From an uncultured Lachnospiraceae bacterium (GTDB lineage Bacteria; Bacillota; Clostridia; Lachnospirales; Lachnospiraceae), in NCBI GenBank assembly GCA_902777355.1, contig CACYTU010000023.1, positions 1-39,401 of the forward strand: a DNA stretch of 39,401 nt. The letters are read 5' to 3'. The position numbers were made by a program, and so were the translations under genes. Below are positions 1-6,254 of this stretch, in pieces. The notes under the pieces were generated by a model. That model was not told where the DNA came from. It worked only from the letters and a program-made list of their open reading frames with translations, and did not search any database. Each line of letters starts with the position of its first letter. Positions within the stretch are counted from its first letter, which is position 1.

Positions 1-654
1 CAGGATGGCCATCTTGCCGTCCCAGCTGTCATCGATATCCTTGACCTGGATCAGGGAAGGAAGGTTCATGGAGCGGGCCAGGATCGCGGTGTGGCTGTTG
101 GAGGAACCCTCGCGGGTGATCATGCCAAGCAGGAGGGACTTGTCGAGCTTGACTGTCTCCGAGGGAGCCAGATCCTCAGCAACAAGGATAGCGGGCTCTG
201 TGCCCTGCATGCTGCTGGCGTCGTTGCCCATCAGGAAATCAAGAACGTCTGTCTCAACGTCGATGAGGTCGGCACTTCTGGCCTTCATGTAAGGATCGTC
301 CATTTCCGCGAACATCTGCGCATAGTTGTCAAACGCGGTCTTGACTGCGTACTCTGCGCTTCTCTTCTGCTCAGTGATGATCTCTTTGGTGGAATCCTGC
401 AGATCCTCGTCCTCGAGCATGAGCTGATGTGCCTCAAAGATTCCAGCGCTCTCTTCGCCTGCGTCCTTTTTGGCCTTCTCATACAGAACGCCCTGCTGGT
501 CGATGGCTTTCTGAAGAGCTTCCTCAAAGCGCTTTACTTCCGCTGCGGGATCTTCGACGATGCCTTCATAGATATCATAAGTAGGAGCTTTATAGATCTT
601 AATCTTGCCGATACCAATGCGGTTTAAGATGCTTTTGCCAGTTGCAACTACCAT
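1..654 (-). CDS. ptsI: PTS enzyme I (phosphoenolpyruvate-protein phosphotransferase), 5' part only
   Basis: Partial gene: the first 218 codons are present and the rest lies beyond base 1. Enzyme I takes phosphate from PEP onto a histidine and passes it to HPr, starting all PTS sugar uptake in the cytoplasm. The frame opens at an ATG with AGGAGG upstream. Residues about 1-145 read as the N-terminal/HPr-binding helical region. The swivelling phosphohistidine domain follows with GSSNSHTAILARS, placing the active histidine at residue 188, as expected for the family. It lies downstream of ptsH on the same strand, but a strong terminator separates the two (828-872), so it may also have its own promoter in the 655-827 gap. 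The PEP-binding C-terminal domain cannot be judged here. Confidence 0.95.
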   Translation of the reverse strand, partial: MVVATGKSILNRIGIGKIKIYKAPTYDIYEGIVEDPAAEVKRFEEALQKAIDQQGVLYEKAKKDAGEESAGIFEAHQLMLEDEDLQDSTKEIITEQKRSAEYAVKTAFDNYAQMFAEMDDPYMKARSADLIDVETDVLDFLMGNDASSMQGTEPAILVAEDLAPSETVKLDKSLLLGMITREGSSNSHTAILARSMNLPSLIQVKDIDDSWDGKMAIL

Positions 655-741
655 AACTTGCTTCCTCCTGAATTCTGTTTGCTAAATTACCATCCTGCAT
701 TATTACTTCCCGTATTATCGGTAAAACTTCAAAGATTTTGT

Positions 742-815
742 TACCCCGGAGATTTCTTTAAAGGCTTCAAAATTTTAATACCCCAAAGATTTCTTCAAAA
801 ATGTCTTTAAAGATT
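742..815. repeat. 37-bp imperfect tandem duplication in the ptsI leader
   Basis: The run TACCCC-RR-AGATTTCTT starts at 742 and again at 779, giving a 37-bp period with several mismatches in the second half. It sits in the A/T-rich 228-bp gap between ptsH and ptsI, where the ptsI promoter or leader would be. I see no clear -10/-35 pair in it. Confidence 0.5.
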
Positions 816-827
816 CTATAAAGATAA

Positions 828-872
828 CAAAAAGGGGTGCGTCTGTCCGAAACCCCGAACAGTCGCACCCCG
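828..872 (-). terminator. Rho-independent terminator after ptsH
   Basis: On the minus strand GGGGTGCG pairs with CGCACCCC, extended inward by CTGTTC/GGACAG, and is followed directly by TTTTTG. It lies about 10 bp beyond the ptsH stop. Confidence 0.85.
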
Positions 873-882
873 GTCAATCTGA

Positions 883-1140
883 TTAGAAGTTCTCTTTCAG
901 GAATTTCTCAATTGCCTCTGCGCAAGCAGCCTCGTCATCGCCCTCGACCTGGACAGTAATCTCATCATTCTGCTTAACAGCCATGCCCATCAGAGCAAGG
1001 AGCTTTCTCATATCGCAGCTCTTGTCACCCTTCCAAACGGTGATCTTGGAGTTGAATTTCTTCGCCTCTTTAACAAGGATTCCTGCGGGACGAGCGTGGA
1101 TTCCGAGCGGATCTGTAACTGTGAATTTAATTTCTTTCAT
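883..1140 (-). CDS. ptsH: HPr phosphocarrier protein
   Basis: 85 residues, the usual HPr length. HPr carries phosphate from enzyme I to the sugar-specific EIIA domains. GIHARPA gives the active His at position 15. Aligning the downstream region on the common HPr pattern (KSIMGVMSL) puts Lys46 (RKLLALMG) where Firmicutes normally have the regulatory Ser46, so this copy should not be a substrate of HPr kinase/phosphorylase at that site. HPr proteins of this type occur in Clostridia from memory of the family. The start is fixed by GGAG a few bases upstream of the ATG. It is transcribed alone from a TATAAT promoter near 1219 and ends at a strong terminator. Confidence 0.96.
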   Translation of the reverse strand: MKEIKFTVTDPLGIHARPAGILVKEAKKFNSKITVWKGDKSCDMRKLLALMGMAVKQNDEITVQVEGDDEAACAEAIEKFLKENF

Positions 1141-1181
1141 GTTTTTTCTCCTTCTCTGAAAAAAATAATATATGTACCTGT

Positions 1182-1224
1182 CACGAAATACAAGTATCGT
1201 GTTCCAAACACTATGGGTATTATA
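1182..1224 (-). promoter_or_regulatory. ptsH promoter with an inverted repeat in the leader
   Basis: A TATAAT box (minus strand, 1219-1224) lies about 80 bp before the ptsH start; no convincing -35 is seen. Just downstream, at 1182-1202, the sequence CACGATAC-TT-GTATTTCGTG is a near-palindrome that could be an operator or a short hairpin. Confidence 0.5.
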
Positions 1225-1494
1225 CTACGAAACCGTTAAAGAAAAAACAGTAATTTTATCTTTTTAACAAATTTTTATAGTTTTTAGTCTGGTATTTTGG
1301 CACTTTTTTATCCTTCACCGCAAAAGCCCGTGCTTCCAGTTGTATATAAGCGCTGAAAGGGGGAAACGTTTTCCCGGATCCGGCCAGGCGATGAAGGATG
1401 AGCCTCTGTGATAAAAAGGAAGCTTTCCTGACAAAAAATGTTCTCACCCTGACAAAAAATGAAGTCTCTGTGATGAAAAAAGATTCCTTTCCTG
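1225..1494. other. Gene-poor spacer with A-rich repeats and one LacI-like palindrome
   Basis: No supported gene. A 63-codon minus-strand frame (1256-1447) has no recognisable features and lies in repetitive sequence. GGGAAACGTTTTCCC at 1361-1375 is an inverted repeat with a central CG like LacI-family operators. The stretch TGACAAAAAATG recurs at 1428-1460, with a related copy further on. Confidence 0.5.
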
Positions 1495-1529
1495 CAAAAA
1501 ATCGGGCCGGTTTATAAAAACCGGCCCGA
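1495..1529 (-). terminator. Strong rho-independent terminator downstream of the PTS permease gene
   Basis: Perfect 12-bp stem TCGGGCCGGTTT/AAACCGGCCCGA with a 4-nt loop, followed on the minus strand by TTTTTTG. It lies about 210 bp after the permease stop; that interval holds no gene. Confidence 0.9.
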
Positions 1530-1740
1530 CCTTCATTTTGATTCAGGACTCCTTTTCTGCACCTGCCGTCCCCGGGGGCGGCGGCTGTATTCAGATCAGG
1601 GAAGTCTCCTGATAAAGTTCAGCACTTGTCAGCGCCTGATGCCTGATGCTTTCCCGAACCGGCGGCTCAGTACTTATCTCTCAGCACCCGGTTCCCTGCA
1701 TCCGGTTTTCGACACTCAGTGCTTATTTTTTAATCAGTGC

Positions 1741-3672
1741 TTACTGATTGCCGCACTTGACATCGTCATAGTCGTCCGCATTGGTGAGCAGGACAACGAC
1801 AGTGTCGGGATGGTTGGCGGCTTTGATCTTGTCGATATCGAAGTTCAGAAGCAGCTGGCCGGCCTTGACCTGATCGCCTTCAGCGACCTGGGGATCGAAG
1901 CCGTCACCGTTCATAGCGACTGTGTCAACACCGACGTGGATCAGCAGTTCCATTCCGGAAGGAGTGGAAAGGCCGATTGCGTGCTTGGAATCTGCCACGG
2001 AAGTGATCTCGCCGTCGAAAGGAGCTACGATGTAGCCGGCAGCGGGCTTGATTCCTACGCCGTCGCCAAGGACGCCGCTTGCGAATGTAGCATCCTCAAT
2101 GTCTTCTCTTGCGATGACAGCGCCCATTGCGGGAGCCTTGACAATGCCTGCGGAGCAGCTGATGACTGTGTTCTCGGGAACCTTGATCTCAGCAGGAGGA
2201 GTTGCAGCGGGTTTCTTCTTCTCTTCTTCTTTCCAGAGCACATTGGTCAGGACGAAGGCAAGGCCGCCGGAGATGAGAAGGACGATGGTGTACAGAAGCG
2301 GATTGTCGATTGTAAGGTATCCGGGGATACCTGTTACACCGTATGCCTTAGCACCAATGCCCATGAAAGCAGCGACCAGAGCGCCGACAGCACCGCCGAT
2401 CATACCGGAGATGAAGGGCTTGAAGAAGCGCATGTTAACACCGAAGATCGCGGGCTCTGTGATACCCAGGGAAGCGGACAGAGCGGAAGGGATCGCGACG
2501 GATTTTGTCTTTGCGTTTTTAGCCTTGAGACCGACCGCAAGGCAGGCACCGAACTGTGCGAAGTTGGCTGCGGAAGCGATAGGCATCCAGGTGTTGAGAC
2601 CGCCTTCAACAGAAAGCATACCGGCCTCGATGACGTTGTACATGTGGTGCAGGCCCATGACGACGGTCCAGGGATAGATCGCGCCCATGATACCGGAACC
2701 AAAAGGATTTGAAACGAGCAGCTGTGCGCCCTGCAGAACCTTTGTCTCAAGGAAGGAGAAGATGGGTCCGATCACGACGAGTGTGACAAGGGCAGTAGCA
2801 AAAACCGTGCAGAGAGGAGTGACGAACAGATCGATCATCTCCGGAACATGTTTGTGCAGCCATTTCTCAATGGTACTCATGAACCAGACTGCAATAATGA
2901 CGGGAATAACATGTCCCTGATAGCCGGATCTCTGAATAGAGACAACATTGCCTATCAGGTTCCACCGTGGAATAGCAGGAGCAGCTACCTGAGTCCAGTC
3001 TCCGGTAAACAGATAAGGGCTTCCACCCTCTATCTCCATACCAAAGAATTTATAAATCTGTTCGGCATTAGCAACGTTCCAGCCGTTCAGGAACGCGGCG
3101 TGAATCATCAGCAGACCGATGACAGCGCCCAGGAACAGGTTGCCTCCGAAGACTCGCGCAGCGGAAATTGCAACAATAACAGGCAGGTATGCGAACGCTG
3201 TATTAGCAACAGTGTCCAGGAATGAATACCAGTCACTTCCCGCAAAATGCAGGGCTTCAATCTTACCGAGGGCTTCGACGAGACCCATCATAAGACCGGA
3301 TGCAACGATGGCAGGAAGAATCGGCACGAAAACGTCACCGATGGTCTTCAGTGCCTGCCTCCATACAGGAGCCTTAGCCGCTGCAGCTGCCTTGACGTCG
3401 TCCTTAGTGCCGGCTGCAACGCCGGTGATCGCTACGAACTCTTCAAAAACCTTGTTGACGGTACCCGTACCGATGATCAGCTGGAGCTGTCCGCTGGATT
3501 CGAACATACCCTTGACGCCGTCGATCTCCTCGAGAGCCGCCTTGTTGACTTTCCCGTTATCCGCGATAACGAGACGCAGTCTTGTCGCGCAGTGCGCGGC
3601 GGAGACCACGTTTGCGCCGCCGCCGATATTATCAGCGATTTCTTGCGCACATTTGTGGTAATCCAATGCCAT
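1741..3672 (-). CDS. PTS permease IIBCA, sucrose type
   Basis: 643 residues, a fused EIIB-EIIC-EIIA of the glucose/glucoside superfamily. It phosphorylates its sugar while importing it. EIIB (about 1-90) has the phosphocysteine motif AAHCATRLRL. EIIC (about 105-475) has the many hydrophobic membrane segments and GYQGHVIPVII, which resembles sucrose permeases (ScrA/SacP). After a Lys/Pro linker, EIIA (about 490-643) has LLIHVGVDTVAMNGDGF with the phosphohistidine. I chose the ATG at 3672 because GGGAGG lies upstream and EIIB begins there; the frame runs further upstream without support. Sucrose is the best guess from sequence and from the adjacent sucrose-type GH13 gene, but trehalose or another glucoside cannot be excluded. 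No sucrose-6-phosphate hydrolase lies in the window. Confidence 0.9.
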   Translation of the reverse strand: MALDYHKCAQEIADNIGGGANVVSAAHCATRLRLVIADNGKVNKAALEEIDGVKGMFESSGQLQLIIGTGTVNKVFEEFVAITGVAAGTKDDVKAAAAAKAPVWRQALKTIGDVFVPILPAIVASGLMMGLVEALGKIEALHFAGSDWYSFLDTVANTAFAYLPVIVAISAARVFGGNLFLGAVIGLLMIHAAFLNGWNVANAEQIYKFFGMEIEGGSPYLFTGDWTQVAAPAIPRWNLIGNVVSIQRSGYQGHVIPVIIAVWFMSTIEKWLHKHVPEMIDLFVTPLCTVFATALVTLVVIGPIFSFLETKVLQGAQLLVSNPFGSGIMGAIYPWTVVMGLHHMYNVIEAGMLSVEGGLNTWMPIASAANFAQFGACLAVGLKAKNAKTKSVAIPSALSASLGITEPAIFGVNMRFFKPFISGMIGGAVGALVAAFMGIGAKAYGVTGIPGYLTIDNPLLYTIVLLISGGLAFVLTNVLWKEEEKKKPAATPPAEIKVPENTVISCSAGIVKAPAMGAVIAREDIEDATFASGVLGDGVGIKPAAGYIVAPFDGEITSVADSKHAIGLSTPSGMELLIHVGVDTVAMNGDGFDPQVAEGDQVKAGQLLLNFDIDKIKAANHPDTVVVLLTNADDYDDVKCGNQ

Positions 3673-3832
3673 ACCAGTTTCCTCCCTCTTTAGTTGAGAT
3701 GATTGGGATGCACCGTCCCATCCGGCCGGAAGGGGGAATGATCTGCGGATAAACACAGAAAAACTCCGGATCCCGGGCAGACTGACGATGTATCATGACA
3801 AAAACGTTAACAGTTGCATTCTTTGTTGTTTT

Positions 3833-3848
3833 TTGTAAACGTTTTCAA
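3833..3848. promoter_or_regulatory. CcpA cre / LacI-family operator in the PTS leader
   Basis: TTGTAAACGTTTTC at 3833-3846 matches the cre consensus WTGWAARCGYWWWC at all 14 positions and extends to a 16-bp near-palindrome. It lies downstream of the -10 box (3957) and upstream of the permease start, a position suited to roadblock repression. It could serve CcpA, the neighbouring LacI protein, or both. Confidence 0.7.
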
Positions 3849-3956
3849 GTCAGTTTTATTTTATTTTAATTTTTTCTATTTGTAAATCGGTTTTTTTCCT
3901 AATAGTATATTTTATTTTTGTGCATATTGTTCAAAAACTATAAATCAATTCACAAC

Positions 3957-3988
3957 ATTATACTAGACTTCATTGAAAACGATTCCAA
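3957..3988 (-). promoter_or_regulatory. PTS permease promoter with an overlapping LacI-type operator
   Basis: Minus-strand TATAAT at 3957-3962. The -35 region is poor (GAATCG at 17-bp spacing) and lies inside TTGGAATCG-TTTTCAA (3973-3988), a second LacI/cre-like half-palindrome with two cre mismatches. A repressor bound here would cover the -35. The 3849-3956 interval is very A/T-rich and holds no gene. Confidence 0.6.
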
Positions 3989-4008
3989 ACAAAAATATGT
4001 ACGAGGCA

Positions 4009-4030
4009 AAGCCCCCGGTTCCGGGAGCTG
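4009..4030 (-). terminator. Weak terminator after the HAD gene
   Basis: AGCTCCCGG and CCGGGGGCT pair on the minus strand and are followed only by TTTG. The hairpin is convincing but the U-tract is poor. Confidence 0.4.
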
Positions 4031-4102
4031 CCTGTCTGAAGCTTCCCGAATATTCCGGCCGCCGGCATTCTGAAACACCGGCACCTTCAGACATTGGCGG
4101 AC

Positions 4103-4954
4103 TCAGGTGTCGGCGCCGCACAGTCCCAGGTCGATGAAGGCCTTCAGGAGGCCGTCCTCTGACACTGCGGGACAGACGATGTCGCTCTCCTCTTTCAGGG
4201 CTTTGCTGCCATTGTCCATGCAGACGCTGACAGCCACTGTGCGGATCATCTCAAGGTCGTTCATGCTGTCGCCGAATCCGATGGTGTCTTCCACCGGGAT
4301 TCCCAGATGCTCGCAGACGCGGAGCACTCCGCGGCCTTTGTCAAAGGCACGGTTGATCAGTTCCCCGTTCAGACAGGGATGTGCCGGGTCGCTGATCTCC
4401 TGGATCACGAAGTCGAAGTCCTTCTCCAGAAGGTCACGCGCGGGCTGAAGCTGTTCATCCCGCAGGCACATGATCACGACCTTGTAGACGGGTTTGGTCC
4501 CGTCGTACTCGGACATGGGGCGGATGTCCAGGCTCTCCGCCAGCTGTTTACGCCAGCGCTCGATCTCGCTGTTGCCCCCTGCGCCGGCATTTCCCTCGAT
4601 GAACTGTTCCAGGTTCTCGTCGCCGTAGGTGACGTCCCTGGTCTCCACTGTACAGAAGACACCTTCGCTGTGAAGGGATTCGATCGCGGTTTTGGTCTGT
4701 TCCGGCGTCATCGGGTGATCGTAGATCACCTCATCTTCTACAGTCACATAGCCGCCCGCGCTCGCCACGACCCCGTCAAATCCGAATTTGAGCAGGGGGG
4801 AAAGCATGGCGTAGTTCCTTCCGGAGCAGAGGAAGACCAGATGGCCGTTCTTCTGCGCAGCCCGGATTGCCCGCAGGGCGCTGTCCGGAGGCGTGTTGGA
4901 ACCGGGTTCGGTCAATGTGCCGTCTATATCAAGAAAAATTAGTTTTTTTGTCAT
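4103..4954 (-). CDS. Cof-type HAD-superfamily phosphatase
   Basis: About 283 residues. Motif I is FLDIDGTLTEPG (nucleophile and acid/base Asp), motif II is FLCSGRN, and motif III/IV is GFGDSMNDLEMI with the metal-binding acidic pair; a C2-type cap lies between. This is the HAD-IIB (Cof) pattern of cytosolic sugar- or nucleotide-phosphate phosphatases. The substrate is unknown. It follows the LacI regulator almost without a gap (regulator TGA at 4963-4965), so the two are probably cotranscribed. I chose the ATG at 4954, preceded by a GAGGCGGG-type site, over the overlapping GTG 12 bases upstream. By position, a role on phosphorylated sugars from the PTS is plausible but inferred. Confidence 0.88.
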   Translation of the reverse strand: MTKKLIFLDIDGTLTEPGSNTPPDSALRAIRAAQKNGHLVFLCSGRNYAMLSPLLKFGFDGVVASAGGYVTVEDEVIYDHPMTPEQTKTAIESLHSEGVFCTVETRDVTYGDENLEQFIEGNAGAGGNSEIERWRKQLAESLDIRPMSEYDGTKPVYKVVIMCLRDEQLQPARDLLEKDFDFVIQEISDPAHPCLNGELINRAFDKGRGVLRVCEHLGIPVEDTIGFGDSMNDLEMIRTVAVSVCMDNGSKALKEESDIVCPAVSEDGLLKAFIDLGLCGADT

Positions 4955-4962
4955 TTCCCGCC

Positions 4963-5949
4963 TCACACGGAATTTCTCTCCATGATCTTGTAGCGCAGAC
5001 GGATGGTCCGCGCAGTCATGTCTTCAACTCCGCCATTAATAATATCCAGCATCAGTCCCGCAGCCTCTTCTCCGCACTGGCGGAAAAAGAGACGGGCTGT
5101 TGTCAGGGAAGGTGACGAAACCTCGTCGACCCAGCTGTCCCCGACGCCGACTATGCTGACATCTTCAGGTATCCTTTTGCCGGCTTCCTTCAGGGCGGCC
5201 ATGGCACCCATGGCCATGGTGTCTGTGGCACAGACCACTCCGTCAAGATCCGGGCATTTCTGCAGGAGGCGGTTCATGGCTTCCCTGCCGCCCCTGGCTT
5301 CAAAAGTACTGACTTCACAAACCATAGCGGAAGGGTCAAAGCCTGCATCCAAAAGCGCCTGCTCCGCGCCCCTGCGTCGGTTGAGTCCCGCGGCGATGTC
5401 TCCGTCGGGCGCCCCGATCATGGCGATTCGGCGCCTTCCCTTTTCGATCATCAGGCGGGTGAGTTCCCGCACTGCGTGGAAGTCATCGTGACACACGCAG
5501 GGAAGTCCCTCATAATTCTGTCCGGTGATGACTACGGGAACTCTGCATCCCCGAATTGCATCAGTGTTTTCGGGTGTCAGCATGGTTCCCATCAAAATGA
5601 TGCCCGACACCTGTTTTTCCTGCATGATATGCAGATATTCGACTTCTTTTTCAATGCTGTGGTCTGTACAGCCCAGAATAGGCATATAGCCGTGTTCTGA
5701 CAGCTTTTGTGTGGCGCCTGCCACGATCTGGCTGACCGAGTCCGAATAAATACGCGGTACTATGACCCCGATCTGATCCGTTCTTCCCGTGCGCATGGTG
5801 CGGGCCATGGGATTGGGTCTGTAGCCGGTCTCCTCGATGGCTCTGCGCACGCGCTCTCTCTTTTCTTCGCTTAAGGATCCGCCGTTGATATACCGGCTGA
5901 CCGCTGCGGGGGACACCCCCGCAAGCTTAGCTACTTCTTTTATCGTCAT
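4963..5949 (-). CDS. LacI/GalR-family transcriptional regulator
   Basis: 328 residues. An N-terminal helix-turn-helix (TIKEVAKLAGVSPAAVSRYINGG, residues about 2-24) and hinge RPNPMARTMRTGRT are followed by a periplasmic-binding-protein-like sugar domain (IGVIVPRI ... VSGIILMGT ... ALKEAGKRIPEDVSIVGVGD). It probably represses the divergently spaced sugar genes through the CG-centred palindromes at 3833-3848 and 3973-3988, releasing them on binding a sugar or sugar phosphate. I start at the ATG (5949); an in-frame GTG 18 bases upstream is also open. The Shine-Dalgarno is weak for both. The effector is unknown; sucrose or sucrose-6-phosphate is the natural guess. Confidence 0.9.
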   Translation of the reverse strand: MTIKEVAKLAGVSPAAVSRYINGGSLSEEKRERVRRAIEETGYRPNPMARTMRTGRTDQIGVIVPRIYSDSVSQIVAGATQKLSEHGYMPILGCTDHSIEKEVEYLHIMQEKQVSGIILMGTMLTPENTDAIRGCRVPVVITGQNYEGLPCVCHDDFHAVRELTRLMIEKGRRRIAMIGAPDGDIAAGLNRRRGAEQALLDAGFDPSAMVCEVSTFEARGGREAMNRLLQKCPDLDGVVCATDTMAMGAMAALKEAGKRIPEDVSIVGVGDSWVDEVSSPSLTTARLFFRQCGEEAAGLMLDIINGGVEDMTARTIRLRYKIMERNSV

Positions 5950-6040
5950 TATTCCGTTCTCTTTCACTTATTATCTTGAAACAGAAACTTTTGATTCGGG
6001 ATTATCCCCGGCCGCGCAGACAGTTCTTCCCAGGCCGGAA

Positions 6041-6120
6041 AGGCTGAAGCCTGTCGAAACCTGCAGAAGCCTGTCGAAACCTGCAGAAGCCTGTCGAAAC
6101 CTGCAGAAGCCTGTTGAGCC
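6041..6120. repeat. 20-bp tandem repeat, 4 units
   Basis: Unit CTGCAGAAGCCTGTCGAAAC: two perfect copies (6061-6080, 6081-6100) flanked by two degenerate ones (6041-6060, 6101-6120). A further decayed copy may run to 6140. It sits upstream of the LacI gene in a 305-bp gap without a gene. Confidence 0.9.
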
Positions 6121-6138
6121 TGCTGAAACTTGCCCAAG

Positions 6139-6162
6139 CCTGCCGGACTTTTGTCCGGCAGG
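6139..6162 (-). terminator. Hairpin after the amylosucrase-like gene
   Basis: Perfect 10-bp stem CCTGCCGGAC/GTCCGGCAGG with loop TTTT, about 95 bp past the gene's stop. No U-tract follows on either strand, so it may protect or process RNA rather than terminate. Confidence 0.45.
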
Positions 6163-6254
6163 TCGTAAAATCATCACAGGCCGGGATCATCCGCGTCCGC
6201 CGGGATGACTTGTAACCCGGCGCCGTCCGTTCAGGTACTGGTCAGCTGTCCGTT

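Noticed and set aside
1256-1447. Minus-strand frame of 63 codons upstream of ptsH
   Set aside because: No Shine-Dalgarno, no known features, and it covers an operator-like palindrome.
4954-4966. GTG start for the HAD phosphatase overlapping the lacI stop
   Set aside because: The ATG 12 bases later has a better-placed ribosome-binding site and begins right before the first beta strand of the fold.
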